Below the pieces are notes generated by a model. The model saw nothing but the letters and a program-made list of their open reading frames with translations, did not search any database and was not told the origin of the DNA. From NCBI GenBank assembly GCA_946479255.1, contig CAMLFK010000066.1, positions 1 to 20,104 of the forward strand: DNA of 20,104 bases. Direction: 5' to 3'. The stretch's first letter is position 1. Each line of letters begins with the position of its first letter. The DNA comes from an uncultured Oxalobacteraceae bacterium. GTDB lineage: Bacteria; Pseudomonadota; Gammaproteobacteria; Burkholderiales; Burkholderiaceae. The position numbers and the translations under genes were made by a program. Of this stretch, positions 9,346 to 18,704 are shown in pieces.

Positions 9346-9374
9346 TTGATGGCGCGATAGTTTAGGTCTAAAGT
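9346..9374 (+). promoter_or_regulatory. sigma70-type promoter of the 2-aminobenzoyl-CoA operon
   Basis: A -35 box TTGATG (9346-9351) and a -10 box TAAAGT (9369-9374) are separated by exactly 17 bp and lie 39 bp before the ligase start. This is the best promoter match in the gap between the response regulator and the operon. The -10 is embedded in the inverted repeat described as the MarR operator, which fits repression by promoter occlusion. Confidence 0.6.
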
Positions 9375-9377
9375 ATC
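9356..9377. promoter_or_regulatory. 22-bp inverted repeat, candidate MarR operator
   Basis: Arms GATAGTTTAG (9356-9365) and CTAAAGTATC (9368-9377) are inverted repeats with 9 of 10 pairs matching and a 2-bp centre. Size and symmetry suit a winged-helix MarR dimer. The site covers half of the promoter spacer and the whole -10 element, so a bound repressor would block RNA polymerase. A MarR gene lies in the operon this promoter drives (13385-13888). No second copy was noticed in the window. Confidence 0.65.
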
Positions 9378-9412
9378 TGTCCGCTTCACTTCGAGCTTCA
9401 TTGGGGGCGAAC

Positions 9413-11083
9413 ATGACAAAAACGACCGCAGCAGCACTTGGCCCGTCCGCCTACGAGGATGGGTTCGCGCGCGAGCATTTGCCGCCGCCCGCGCTTTGGC
9501 CCGAACTGCGTTTCGACCTGCCGGAACTGCAGGCCTTGCAGCAGTTGCACTTTCCCGATCAGCTCAACTGCGCCGGTGCGCTGTTGGACGGCGCGCTTGC
9601 CGCCGGCTGGGGCGCGCGCACCGCCATCCTGGGCGACGGCCTGCACTGGACCTACGCCGACCTGGCCCGCCAGGTCGACCGCATCGCCCACGTGCTGCGC
9701 GCCGACCTGGCCCTGGTCACCGGCCAGCGCGTGCTGATCCGGGGCGCCAACAATCCCATGATGGCGGCCTGCATCCTGGCCGTGTTCAAGGCCGGCTGCA
9801 TCGCGGTGCCGACCATGCCGCTGTTGCGGGCGCGCGAACTGGCGCACATCGCCGACAAGGCGCAGGTCGACGCGATTCTCTGTTCGGCCAACCTGCGCAG
9901 CGAGGTCGAAGCGATCGAGACGCCGCCGCGCGGGGTGGTGTGGTTCAACGCCGGCGGCGAATTCGGTCCGCCCGCCGGCACGCTGGAACAGCTGATGCAG
10001 CGCCACCACACGCCGTTCCCGGCGGCCGAGTGTGCACCTGACGACGTCTGCCTGATCAGCTTCACCTCCGGCACCACCGGCGTGCCCAAGGGGACCATGC
10101 ACTTTCACCGCGACGTGCTGGCCATCTGCGACTGCTTTCCGCGCCACGTGCTGCACAGCCACGCCGACGATATCTTCATCGGCACGCCGCCGCTGGCCTT
10201 TACCTTCGGCCTGGGCGGCCTGCTGCTGTTCCCCCTGCGGGTGGGCGCTTGCGCGGTCCTGCTCGACAAGCTGACGCCCGAAGGCCTGCTGGCCGCGATC
10301 GCGCGCTACCGCGCCACCGTGTGCTTTACCGCGCCGACCTGCTACCGCAAGATGGCCGGACTGGCCGATCATCACGACGTATCCAGCCTGACCCGCAGCC
10401 TGACCCGCAGCGTCTCGGCCGGCGAGGTACTGCCGCTGGCCACGCGCGACGCCTGGCAGGCCGCGACCGGCCTGTCGATGATCGACGGGATCGGCGCCAC
10501 CGAGCTGCTGCACATTTTTATTTCCGCCTCGGGCGACGCGATCCGCCCCGGCGCCACCGGCAAGCCCGTCCCCGGCTACCAGGCCTGCGTGCTGGACGAG
10601 ATGGGCAGGCCGGCAGGGCCGGGCGTGGTCGGCCGGCTGGCCGTCAAGGGCCCGACCGGCTGCCGCTACCTGGCCGACGAGCGCCAGAAGGACTACGTGA
10701 TCGATGGCTGGAACCTGACCGGCGACGCCTACGAGATGGACGCCGACGGCTATTTTTACTACCGCTCGCGGATCGACGACATGATCATCACCTCCGGCTA
10801 CAATGTCGCCGGCATCGAGGTGGAGGACGCCCTGCTGCGCCATCCGCTGGTGGCCGAATGCGGCGTGGTGGGCCAGCCGGACGAGCAGCGCGGCCAGCTG
10901 GTGGCGGCCCACGTGGTGCTCAAGGATGGCGCGGCGGCCAATGAGGCGCTGGCGCGCGAGCTGCAGGATTTCGTCAAGGCCCAGATCGCCCCTTATAAAT
11001 ATCCGCGCGTGCTGCATTTCGCCGACCGCCTGCCGCGCACCGAAACCGGCAAGCTGCAGCGCTTCAAGCTGCGCCAGCCGTGA
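9413..11083 (+). CDS. abmG: benzoate/2-aminobenzoate-CoA ligase family (AMP-forming)
   Basis: A 556-residue adenylate-forming enzyme, expected to activate an aromatic acid to its CoA thioester with ATP. Motifs: the phosphate loop [11 protein letters not shown] at 217-227, IGATE at 360-364, [23 protein letters not shown] with the ribose-binding Asp, the hinge and [12 protein letters not shown] segment, and the catalytic Lys547 in ETGKLQRF. The ATG is preceded by GGGGG (9403-9407), 5 nt away; a TTG at 9401 is also in frame but would swallow this site. It is first in the operon, 39 bp after the promoter and 13 bp before the monooxygenase. The substrate is inferred as 2-aminobenzoate from the flavoenzyme next door, and the symbol is given by analogy with Azoarcus evansii. 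Salicylate or another substituted benzoate is the main alternative. Confidence 0.85.
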   Translation: MTKTTAAALGPSAYEDGFAREHLPPPALWPELRFDLPELQALQQLHFPDQLNCAGALLDGALAAGWGARTAILGDGLHWTYADLARQVDRIAHVLRADLALVTGQRVLIRGANNPMMAACILAVFKAGCIAVPTMPLLRARELAHIADKAQVDAILCSANLRSEVEAIETPPRGVVWFNAGGEFGPPAGTLEQLMQRHHTPFPAAECAPDDVCLISFTSGTTGVPKGTMHFHRDVLAICDCFPRHVLHSHADDIFIGTPPLAFTFGLGGLLLFPLRVGACAVLLDKLTPEGLLAAIARYRATVCFTAPTCYRKMAGLADHHDVSSLTRSLTRSVSAGEVLPLATRDAWQAATGLSMIDGIGATELLHIFISASGDAIRPGATGKPVPGYQACVLDEMGRPAGPGVVGRLAVKGPTGCRYLADERQKDYVIDGWNLTGDAYEMDADGYFYYRSRIDDMIITSGYNVAGIEVEDALLRHPLVAECGVVGQPDEQRGQLVAAHVVLKDGAAANEALARELQDFVKAQIAPYKYPRVLHFADRLPRTETGKLQRFKLRQP

Positions 11084-11096
11084 CGGCGTGGCCTGC

Positions 11097-13388
11097 ATGA
11101 AGATAGTTTGCATCGGCGGCGGCCCGGCCGGCCTGTACGCGGCGCTGCTGCTCAAGCGCCAGGACAGCGCCCACGAGATCACCGTCATCGAACGCAACCG
11201 GCCATATGACACCTTCGGCTGGGGCGTGGTGTTTTCCGACCAGACCCTGGACAAACTGCGGCAGGCCGACGAGCCCAGTGCGCGCGCCATCCTCGGCGCC
11301 TTCAACCACTGGGACGACATCGACATTTTCTTCAAGGGCGAACGGGTGCGTTCAGGTGGCCATGGCTTTTGCGGCATCGGACGCAAGCGCCTGCTGAACA
11401 TCCTGCAGGCGCGCTGCGAAGAGCTGGGCGTGCGCCTGGTGTTCGAGCGCGAGGCGCAGGACGACGAATTGCCTGGCGCCGACCTGGTGATCGCCGCCGA
11501 TGGCGTCAACAGCCGCACGCGCCAGCGCCACGCCGCCACCTTCCGTCCGCAGGTCGAGGCGCGCCGCTGCCGCTATGCCTGGCTGGGCACCCGCAAGAAG
11601 TTCGCCGCCTTCACCTTTGCCTTCAAGGAGACCGAGCACGGCTGGTTCCAGGCACATATTTACCAGTACGACGGCGATACCTCGACCTTCATCGTCGAAA
11701 CGCCGGAAGAGGTATGGCGCCGCGCCGGCCTGGCCGACATGAGCCAGCTTGAGGCGATCGCCTTCTGCGAGGCGCTGTTCGCCGACCAGCTGGACGGCCA
11801 TGGCCTGATGTGCAACGCGCCCACCATGTGGATTAATTTTGCGCGCGTGGTGTGCGAACAGTGGGTTGCTTGGGCCGGTGCGGTGCCGGTGGTGCTGCTG
11901 GGCGACGCCGCCCACACGGCGCATTACTCGATCGGATCGGGCACCAGGCTGGCGCTGGAAGACGCCATCGAGCTGGCGCGCAGTATCGGCTCCGCTACCG
12001 ATCTGAAGGAATCGCTGGACGCCTATCAAGCGGCGCGCGCGGTGGAGGTGCTCAAACTGCAAAGCGCGGCGCGCAATTCGATGGAGTGGTTTGAAAACGT
12101 CGAGCGCTACAGCGGCATGGAAGCGCCGCAATTTGCCTATGCGCTGCTCACGCGCAGCCAGCGCATCTCGCACGAAAACCTGCGCCTGCGCGACAGCGGC
12201 TATGTGCAGCGCTATGAGCACTGGCTCGCCCAACGCGCCTGCGCGCAGGCCGGCGTGGCGCTGCCGGCAGGCAGCCAAGTGCCGCCGATGCTCACGCCAT
12301 ACCGGCTGCGCGGCCTCACCTTGAAGAACCGCATCGTGGTCTCGCCGATGGCGCAGTATTCGGCCGACGAGGGAACGGTGGGCGACTATCACCTGATGCA
12401 CCTGGGCGCGCGCGCCATGGGCGGTGCCGCCCTGGTGTTCGCCGAAATGACCTGTGTGTCGGCCGATGCGCGCATCACGCCGCGCTGCGCCGGCATGTAC
12501 ACGCCCGAACATACGATTGCCTGGCGCCGCATCGTCGACTTCATCCATGCCGGCAGCGACGCCAAGGCCGCCATCCAGCTCGGCCATGCCGGCCCCAAAG
12601 GCTCGACCCGCGTGATGTGGGAAGGGATCGACCAGCCGCTGGCGGAAGGCAACTGGCCGCTGGTGGCGGCATCCGAACAGCAGTACCTGGAAGGCGTGTC
12701 GCAGACGGCGCGCGCGGCCACCCTGGAAGACATGGCGCGTATCGAAGCGGACTTCGTGCGCGCCACCGTGGCCGCGCACGATGCCGGCTTCGACTGGCTG
12801 GAGCTGCACTGCGCGCACGGCTACCTGCTGTCGTCCTTCATCTCGCCGCTGACCAACCGGCGCGAAGACGAGTATGGCGGCAGCCTGGAAAACCGCTGCC
12901 GCTTTCCGCTGCGGGTGCTGCGCGCCATGCGCGCGGCCTGGCCGCAAGAGCGCCCGATCAGCGTGCGCATCTCGGCGCACGACTGGGTCGAAGGCGGCAT
13001 CACGCCGGACGATGCGGTGCGGATTACGCGCCTGTTCAAGGATGCCGGCGCGGACCTGATCGACGTGTCGTCGGGCCAGGTCAGCAAGCTTGAGAAGCCG
13101 GTGTACGGGCGCATGTTCCAGACGCCGTTCGCCGACCGGGTGCGCAACGAAGCCGGCATTCCCACCATGGCGGTCGGTTCGATCTATGAGGCGGACCACG
13201 CAAACAGTATCATTGCGGCCGGGCGCGCCGATTTGTGCGCGATCGGACGGCCGCACCTGGCCAACCCGGCCTGGACCTTGCACGAGGCGGCGCGTATCGG
13301 TGCGCGCGCCATCGCCTGGCCGCCTCAGTACCGCGCGGCCAGGCAGCAACTCGAGCGCACGCTGGCGCGCGAAGGAGGGCAGCCGTGA
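11097..13388 (+). CDS. abmA: 2-aminobenzoyl-CoA monooxygenase/reductase (FAD monooxygenase-OYE fusion)
   Basis: A 763-residue bifunctional flavoenzyme. Residues 1-~390 form a group A FAD monooxygenase: the dinucleotide-binding [13 protein letters not shown] near residues 6-18, the [10 protein letters not shown] segment, and [14 protein letters not shown] starting at Gly269 that closes the FAD site. Residues ~398-763 form an Old Yellow Enzyme-type barrel ([28 protein letters not shown], His571/His574 in LHCAHGY, and the [14 protein letters not shown] signature). In Azoarcus evansii this fusion hydroxylates and then hydrogenates 2-aminobenzoyl-CoA, giving a dearomatised 2-amino-5-oxocyclohexene carboxyl-CoA. 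Automatic pipelines often label it salicylyl-CoA 5-hydroxylase/oxidoreductase. It starts 13 bp after the ligase stop with only a weak ribosome site, suggesting coupling. Its TGA overlaps the GTG of the MarR gene. Confidence 0.9.
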   Translation: MKIVCIGGGPAGLYAALLLKRQDSAHEITVIERNRPYDTFGWGVVFSDQTLDKLRQADEPSARAILGAFNHWDDIDIFFKGERVRSGGHGFCGIGRKRLLNILQARCEELGVRLVFEREAQDDELPGADLVIAADGVNSRTRQRHAATFRPQVEARRCRYAWLGTRKKFAAFTFAFKETEHGWFQAHIYQYDGDTSTFIVETPEEVWRRAGLADMSQLEAIAFCEALFADQLDGHGLMCNAPTMWINFARVVCEQWVAWAGAVPVVLLGDAAHTAHYSIGSGTRLALEDAIELARSIGSATDLKESLDAYQAARAVEVLKLQSAARNSMEWFENVERYSGMEAPQFAYALLTRSQRISHENLRLRDSGYVQRYEHWLAQRACAQAGVALPAGSQVPPMLTPYRLRGLTLKNRIVVSPMAQYSADEGTVGDYHLMHLGARAMGGAALVFAEMTCVSADARITPRCAGMYTPEHTIAWRRIVDFIHAGSDAKAAIQLGHAGPKGSTRVMWEGIDQPLAEGNWPLVAASEQQYLEGVSQTARAATLEDMARIEADFVRATVAAHDAGFDWLELHCAHGYLLSSFISPLTNRREDEYGGSLENRCRFPLRVLRAMRAAWPQERPISVRISAHDWVEGGITPDDAVRITRLFKDAGADLIDVSSGQVSKLEKPVYGRMFQTPFADRVRNEAGIPTMAVGSIYEADHANSIIAAGRADLCAIGRPHLANPAWTLHEAARIGARAIAWPPQYRAARQQLERTLAREGGQP

Positions 13389-13888
13389 GTGATGATGTGT
13401 CCAATGACGCGCCCGACCTGGCCAGCCGCCTGACGGACGAGCACCATCAGTCGCTGAACCTGTGGCTGCGCATGCTCTCGTGTACCGTGCATATCGAGAA
13501 CGAGATCCGCAGCCGGCTGCGCGCGCGCTTCGGCATCACGCTGCCGCGCTTTGACTTGATGGCGCAGCTGGAGCGCCATCCCGAGGGCTTGCGCATGGGC
13601 GAGCTGTCGCGCCGCATGATGGTCACCGGCGGGAATATCACCGGCATCACCGACCAGCTGGAACGCGAAGAACTGGTCATGCGCGTGGCCGACCCGAAGG
13701 ACCGGCGCGCGTATGCCGTCAAGCTGACCGAACGCGGGCGGCGCAGCTTTGCCGCCATGGCGGCCGAGCACGAGGAATGGATCGTCGCGCTACTGCACGA
13801 TGTGCCGGCGGAGGACAAGGCCCAGCTGACTGGATTGCTGTCGTCGCTGAAGCGGCGCCTGAATAATAAAGAAAGAGAACAGGATTGA
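13385..13888 (+). CDS. MarR-family transcriptional regulator
   Basis: A 167-residue winged-helix regulator. Residues ~20-50 form the dimerisation helix, ~68-95 the helix-turn-helix ([24 protein letters not shown]), and ~96-115 the wing with the family hallmark [16 protein letters not shown]. The start is GTG at 13385, overlapping the monooxygenase TGA by 4 bp, with an excellent ribosome site AAGGAGG (13372-13378) 6 nt upstream. Lying third in the operon, it most likely controls the operon by binding the palindrome at 9356-9377 and is released by an aromatic-CoA ligand, as in other MarR proteins of CoA-linked aromatic pathways. The ligand is inferred. Because the gene sits inside the operon, control would be autoregulatory. 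Confidence 0.93.
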   Translation: MSDDVSNDAPDLASRLTDEHHQSLNLWLRMLSCTVHIENEIRSRLRARFGITLPRFDLMAQLERHPEGLRMGELSRRMMVTGGNITGITDQLEREELVMRVADPKDRRAYAVKLTERGRRSFAAMAAEHEEWIVALLHDVPAEDKAQLTGLLSSLKRRLNNKEREQD

Positions 13889-13890
13889 GT

Positions 13891-14745
<855 letters not shown>

Positions 14746-15897
14746 ATGGACCGTGCATTTCTCGACTGGCCGTTCTTCGACCCGCGGCACGCCGAACTGG
14801 CCGCCGGGCTGGACGCCTGGGCCGCCGCCAATCTTCAGGAAGCGCATGGCAAGGATGTCGACGCGGTCTGCCGCGCGCTGGTGCGCCGGCTGGGCGAGGC
14901 CGGCTGGCTGCGCCACGCCGTCGCCCAAGAGGGCGCCACCATCGACACGCGCGCCATCTGCCTGATGCGCGAAACGCTGGCGCGCCACGCCGGCCTGTGC
15001 GACTTCGCCTTTGCCATGCAGGGACTGGGTTCGGGCGCCATTTCGCTGTTCGGCAGCGCGGCCCAGCGCGCGCGCTACCTGCCGCGCGTGGCCAGCGGCG
15101 CGGCGATTGCGGCGTTTGCCTTGTCCGAACCGCAGGCCGGATCGGACGTGGCCGCCATGCAGTGCAGCGCCCGGCGCGACGGCGACAGTTTCGTCATCGA
15201 CGGCGACAAGATGTGGATCTCCAATGGCGGCATCGCCGACTTCTACGTGGTGTTTGCCCGTACCGGCGAAGCGCCCGGTGCGCGCGGCATCAGCGCCTTC
15301 CTGGTTGACGCCGACAACCCCGGGTTGTCGATCGCCGAGCGCATCGACCTGATCGCGCCGCACCCGCTGGCGCGGCTGGCATTCCGCGAATGCCGCGTGG
15401 GGCCTGAGGCCTTGATCGGCGAAGCGGGGCAGGGCTTCAAGGTGGCGATGGCCACGCTGGACGTGTTCCGCACCTCGGTGGGTGCGGCGGCGCTGGGCTT
15501 TGCGCGGCGCGCCTTTGATGAAGCCATTCATCACGCCAAGGAGCGCACCATGTTCGGCCAGACCCTGTCCCGTTTCCAGCTGACCCAGGCCAAGCTGGCC
15601 GAGATGGCGACCGGGATCGACGCGGCGGCCCTGCTGGTCTACCGCGCCGCCTGGCAGCGCGACCAGGGCCGCCCGGTCACCAAGGAAGCGGCCATGGCCA
15701 AGATGAACGCCACCGAAACGGCGCAGAAGGTGATCGACGCGGCGGTGCAGATGTTCGGGGCGCTCGGCGTGGTGAGCGAGCATCCGGTCGAGCGCTTGTA
15801 TCGCGAAATCCGTGCGCTGCGCATCTACGAGGGCGCGACCGAAGTGCAGCAGCTGATCATCGCGCGCGAACTGCTGCGCGAAGGGGCGCCGGTATGA
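14746..15897 (+). CDS. acyl-CoA dehydrogenase
   Basis: A 383-residue flavoprotein of the acyl-CoA dehydrogenase family, a soluble tetrameric type that passes electrons to ETF. Visible: the FAD/substrate segment [14 protein letters not shown] near residues 126-139, [20 protein letters not shown] in the beta domain, [13 protein letters not shown], and the C-terminal [18 protein letters not shown] with the likely catalytic base Glu362. Length is typical for the family. It begins immediately after the crotonase stop (TAA then ATG), and its TGA overlaps the RidA start in an ATGA junction. In this context it should oxidise the dearomatised ring acyl-CoA or a ring-opened acyl-CoA in the 2-aminobenzoate pathway; the exact substrate is inferred. 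Confidence 0.92.
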   Translation: MDRAFLDWPFFDPRHAELAAGLDAWAAANLQEAHGKDVDAVCRALVRRLGEAGWLRHAVAQEGATIDTRAICLMRETLARHAGLCDFAFAMQGLGSGAISLFGSAAQRARYLPRVASGAAIAAFALSEPQAGSDVAAMQCSARRDGDSFVIDGDKMWISNGGIADFYVVFARTGEAPGARGISAFLVDADNPGLSIAERIDLIAPHPLARLAFRECRVGPEALIGEAGQGFKVAMATLDVFRTSVGAAALGFARRAFDEAIHHAKERTMFGQTLSRFQLTQAKLAEMATGIDAAALLVYRAAWQRDQGRPVTKEAAMAKMNATETAQKVIDAAVQMFGALGVVSEHPVERLYREIRALRIYEGATEVQQLIIARELLREGAPV

Positions 15898-16298
15898 AGG
15901 TGCTGCAGCCGCCGGGCTGGGTACGGCCGCGCGGTTACGCCAACGGCATCGCCGCCAATGGCGCCACCGTGTGCGTCAGCGGCATGATCGGCTGGGATGC
16001 CAAGGGCCAGTTCCATACCGACGATTTCGCCGGCCAGGTGCGCCAGGCGCTGGAAAACGTGGTGGCGGTGCTGCATGAAGCCGGCGCCGGGCCGCAGCAT
16101 ATCGTGCGCATGACCTGGTATGTACTCGACAAGCACGAATACCTTGCCGCGCACAAGGAAGTCGGCGAAGCCTACCGCGCGGTGATCGGCCGCCATTTTC
16201 CGGCCATGACGGCAGTGCAGGTGAGCGGACTGATGGAGGTACGCGCGCGCGTTGAGATTGAAGTTACCGCCATCGTGCCAGTTAGCGACGGCAAGTGA
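15894..16298 (+). CDS. RidA (YjgF/YER057c/UK114) family enamine/imine deaminase
   Basis: A 134-residue RidA-family protein. These are small trimeric enzymes that hydrolyse reactive enamines and imines to ketones plus ammonia. The C-terminal motif RARVEIEV contains Arg119, aligning with the Arg105 that binds the substrate carboxylate in canonical Rid[11 protein letters not shown] and the [17 protein letters not shown] helix are also typical. The ATG overlaps the acyl-CoA dehydrogenase TGA (ATGA), so it is the last gene of the operon. Its presence makes chemical sense, because the expected ring product still carries an enamine nitrogen that must be released as ammonia. That specific role is inferred. 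No clear terminator was found in the 67 bp after it. Confidence 0.9.
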   Translation: MKVLQPPGWVRPRGYANGIAANGATVCVSGMIGWDAKGQFHTDDFAGQVRQALENVVAVLHEAGAGPQHIVRMTWYVLDKHEYLAAHKEVGEAYRAVIGRHFPAMTAVQVSGLMEVRARVEIEVTAIVPVSDGK

Positions 16299-16365
16299 TT
16301 TCGTCGCGGTAACGTGACGCACTCCAACTTGATTTTTGGACAGAATAACGTCAGGAGGTATTGCC

Positions 16366-17331
16366 ATGACAGCTGCCATCAAGTTTCCGGTCAACCGTAC
16401 CGAACCCATCCACTTTCCCACCACGCCGGGGGCGGTCAAAGCCACCGCGCTCAAGCTGGACAAGCGCATGAGCGCCGAGCAGGCGTTTCAAGCCATCGCG
16501 CGCAACTGCATTGCCCATATCCAGGCCAATGAGGCGGGCGTGGCCAAGGTGCATGACGGCGAATGCCTGCACCAGATGCGGGTCGGGCTGCGCCGCCTGC
16601 GCTCGGCGCAATCGATGTTCCGCGGCCTGATCGTGCTGCCGGTTGACCTGGCCACCGACATCGACTGGCTGGTCGGCCAGCTGGGGCCGGCGCGCGACTG
16701 GGATGTGCTGGCGGCATCGACCCTGGCCAAGGTCAGCGAAGCGGCCGGCCATCCGGCCCAGCTGGTGGAACTTCGCATGGCGGTGCAGCGGCAGGCGAAC
16801 GAGTTGCACGGCGTCGCGGCCGCGGCAGTGGCATCCGAGCGCTACAGCAGGCTGATGCTGGAACTGAGCGGCTGGGTCGAGCGGCGCGGCTGGCGCGATG
16901 GGGCGCCGCTGGCAACCCAGACCCGGCTCAGGCAGCGCGTGGGCAAGTTCGCCGATGCCGTGCTGGAACGCGACCAGGAGCGCCTGCTCAAACGCGGCCG
17001 TCAATTGCGCAGCGCGACGCCGGAGGCGCGCCACCGGGTGCGCATTGCCGGCAAGAAGACCCGTTACGCGGCCGAGTTCTTCGGTTCGCTTTACAAGGAC
17101 AAGCAGGTTCGCCCGTATGTGAAGTCGCTGACCCGTCTGCAGGATGAACTGGGCTGGCTGAACGACGCTGCGGTGGCGCAGGGTTTGCTGGAAGAACTGG
17201 CACAGCGCAGGGTCGAGCTGCGCGAGGGCATTGGATTCGCGCGGGGGTATTTACAGTCGCGCATGCAGGATGCGGACCGGCCATTGCGCCGTGCCTGGAA
17301 GCGGTTCGCGCCTTTGCGGGCGCCACGCTGA
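16366..17331 (+). CDS. CHAD domain-containing protein
   Basis: A 321-residue protein dominated by a CHAD domain (conserved histidine alpha-helical domain), a positively charged helical bundle that binds polyphosphate; CHAD proteins of Ralstonia eutropha localise to polyphosphate granules. The two basic histidine repeats are visible: HQMRVGLRRLRSAQ (~residues 69-82) and HRVRIAGKKTRYAAEFF (~223-239), with the linking WLVGQLGPARDWDVL and LQDELGWLNDAAVA segments. There is no N-terminal CYTH triphosphatase domain, so this is a stand-alone CHAD protein. The ATG has a perfect AGGAGG (16353-16358) 7 nt upstream. The gap to RidA is 67 bp, so read-through from the operon is possible, but the function looks unrelated. 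It converges on the acyltransferase with 2 bp between stop codons. Confidence 0.9.
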   Translation: MTAAIKFPVNRTEPIHFPTTPGAVKATALKLDKRMSAEQAFQAIARNCIAHIQANEAGVAKVHDGECLHQMRVGLRRLRSAQSMFRGLIVLPVDLATDIDWLVGQLGPARDWDVLAASTLAKVSEAAGHPAQLVELRMAVQRQANELHGVAAAAVASERYSRLMLELSGWVERRGWRDGAPLATQTRLRQRVGKFADAVLERDQERLLKRGRQLRSATPEARHRVRIAGKKTRYAAEFFGSLYKDKQVRPYVKSLTRLQDELGWLNDAAVAQGLLEELAQRRVELREGIGFARGYLQSRMQDADRPLRRAWKRFAPLRAPR

Positions 17332-17333
17332 AC

Positions 17334-18407
17334 TTAGCTAAGGGCGGGGGTCTCGGCCAGCTTGCCGGCCCGCCCGTGCCAGCGGCGGTTCAGCCAGCGC
17401 CGCGCCGGATCTTCCAGCAGATAAAAGGACAGGGTGCCCGCCAGCAGCGCCAGCGCGAGCGCGGCCAGGCTGTTCGACTGATGGTCGCGGACGCTCGCGT
17501 AGAACGGCTGCTGCCACAAATACAGAGAAAAAGAGCAACGCCCAAACCAGCCGAGCCAGTTGGCCGACATCAAACGCCTGAGCATGCCCGGGATTTTGTC
17601 GAGGTAGTTGACGCTGACCGCCAGCAGGACCGGTGCCAGGGTGTGCACGTAGCCCTGGAAGCGCTCGGCGGTGACAAACATCAGCGCGCTGCCGAAGGCC
17701 AGCAGCGGCAGCGCCGCCGGAACATAGCCCCGAGCGCGGTACCGGTCGATGCCGGTCCATGCCAGGCGGTGCCGGCAGGTCCTGAGCGCCGCCGCGGCGA
17801 TCAGGCCGAGCGCCGCCGCTTCCGTGCGCAAGAACCATGGCGATGCCGATGCCGGGGGCGCGCGGTACCACTGGATGTTATGGAAGAGCATGGCAATGGA
17901 AATGCCTGCCAGTAGCAGCGCCGCCGCATATTTCCAGCGCAGGCGCGCCGCGATCACCGACAGCAAGGCCAGGAAGATATAACTGTGTTCTTCCACATTC
18001 AAGGACCACAGATGGCCGATCGGCCACCGGTTCGGTGCCCAGATGCCGATGTCGGACGGGAAATATGTGCGCAAAAAGCTCAGGGTCGCCAGGATCTCGA
18101 CGCCATCGGGCCTGGCGCCGGTGCCGCCCTGGAGATGCGCCCAGAAGGCGATGGCGAGCACGAATACGATGAATGCGGGCAAGATGCGGGCGATGCGGCG
18201 GATGAAAAAATCGTCCAGCCGGGTTTCGCGGATGAACAGGATGCCGCTCATGAGGTAGCCGGACAGCACAAAAAACATCGCCACGCCGAGCGGGCCGAGC
18301 AGTTTGGTTTGCGCCAAGGGCGCGAAGTGAGAGACCAGCACCAGCACGATCGCCAGGCCGCGCCAGCCGTCGAGGTAGGGAATGGATGGCGTGGTCGGCT
18401 GGCTCAT
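17334..18407 (-). CDS. acyltransferase 3 family (OafA/YrhL-type) membrane protein
   Basis: A 357-residue polytopic inner-membrane protein of the acyltransferase 3 family, which O-acylates surface polysaccharides, lipids or other carbohydrates. The N-terminus has the family signature YLDGWRGLAIVLVLVSHF with Arg16 and His27, then GVAMFFVLSGYLMSG, the basic FFIRRIARILPAF motif, and GHLWSLNVEEHSYIF. About ten hydrophobic helices follow, and the basic C-terminal tail is cytoplasmic. There is no SGNH hydrolase domain, so it is the single-domain form. The ATG suits the family start, though no good ribosome binding site precedes it. The gene lies 53 bp downstream of the tRNA on the same strand. The acceptor molecule cannot be inferred because no polysaccharide genes adjoin it. 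Confidence 0.92.
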   Translation of the reverse strand: MSQPTTPSIPYLDGWRGLAIVLVLVSHFAPLAQTKLLGPLGVAMFFVLSGYLMSGILFIRETRLDDFFIRRIARILPAFIVFVLAIAFWAHLQGGTGARPDGVEILATLSFLRTYFPSDIGIWAPNRWPIGHLWSLNVEEHSYIFLALLSVIAARLRWKYAAALLLAGISIAMLFHNIQWYRAPPASASPWFLRTEAAALGLIAAAALRTCRHRLAWTGIDRYRARGYVPAALPLLAFGSALMFVTAERFQGYVHTLAPVLLAVSVNYLDKIPGMLRRLMSANWLGWFGRCSFSLYLWQQPFYASVRDHQSNSLAALALALLAGTLSFYLLEDPARRWLNRRWHGRAGKLAETPALS

Positions 18408-18420
18408 GCGGAACTGAGGG

Positions 18421-18440
18421 TGGATCTGGGGGTGGATCCA
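18421..18440 (-). terminator. inverted repeat between tRNA-Arg and acyltransferase
   Basis: TGGATC (18421-18426) and GATCCA (18435-18440) form a 6-bp stem around an 8-nt loop, just downstream of the tRNA on the minus strand. There is no U tract, so termination would be inefficient. Further GGATCC copies nearby allow alternative pairing. It may only be a processing or attenuation structure. Confidence 0.25.
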
Positions 18441-18460
18441 GGATCCGCGGAATTCAGTCT

Positions 18461-18535
18461 TGGTCCCTCCGACTGGAATCGAACCAGTATCCCACGCTTA
18501 GGAGGCATGTGCACTATCCATTGTGCTACGGAGAG
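18461..18535 (-). tRNA. tRNA-Arg (anticodon CCT)
   Basis: The minus strand folds into a full cloverleaf of 75 nt with encoded CCA. Acceptor stem: CTCTCCG against CGGAGGG (7 bp, one U-G pair at the second position), discriminator A and encoded CCA at 18461-18463. D stem: GCAC/GTGC with loop AATGGATA. Anticodon stem: CATGC/GCGTG with loop CTCCTAA, giving anticodon CCT at 18500-18502, which reads the Arg codon AGG. T arm: ACTGG/CCAGT with loop TTCGATT. All invariant positions checked (T8, A9, GG in the D loop, T33, TTC and A58) are present. Confidence 0.96.
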
Positions 18536-18594
18536 GACTCTCAGTTCCGTCGAGCGGGCCGCGTGAAACGCGCCGGAATCGTGGAACGAGCGCA

Positions 18595-18625
18595 ATTATA
18601 GCCGAGGAGGAGCCTCAAATTACAA
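18595..18625 (-). promoter_or_regulatory. promoter of tRNA-Arg
   Basis: On the minus strand a perfect consensus -10 TATAAT (18595-18600) is preceded by TTGTAA (18620-18625) at 19 bp. It lies about 60 bp upstream of the tRNA 5' end, leaving a ~50-nt leader for RNase P removal. The bases after the -10 (TGCGCTCG) are GC-rich, as in stringently controlled stable-RNA promoters. Confidence 0.55.
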
Positions 18626-18649
18626 GGGCTTGCCATCTATCGGTACAAT
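18620..18649 (+). promoter_or_regulatory. possible promoter of uup
   Basis: TTACAA (18620-18625) and TACAAT (18644-18649) are separated by 18 bp and lie 55 bp before the uup start. The -35 is the reverse complement of the tRNA promoter's -35, so the two would be back to back. It is a moderate match, and no better alternative was seen in the gap. Confidence 0.35.
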
Positions 18650-18704
18650 GGCGTCCTTCTTCCATTCTTCGGTCGTGTTCGCGCGTCCGCGCATCCTTAC
18701 TACT

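Noticed and set aside
9316..9355. Possible terminator after the response regulator
   Set aside because: The GCGCC and GGCGC words could pair only across a loop of nearly 30 bases with no T tract; the promoter and operator explain this gap better.
10803..11096. N-terminal extension of the monooxygenase frame back into the ligase gene
   Set aside because: This stretch overlaps the conserved C-terminal domain of the ligase in another frame. The FAD-binding motif begins a few residues after the ATG at 11097, as expected for a true N-terminus.
16299..16365. Promoter for the CHAD gene
   Set aside because: TTGATT and TTGGAC words are present, but no -10 lies at a workable distance before the ribosome binding site.
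18461..18535. tRNA-Arg as an integration site for a genomic island
   Set aside because: No integrase gene and no repeated copy of the tRNA 3' end was seen in the window, and the neighbouring genes look like ordinary chromosome.
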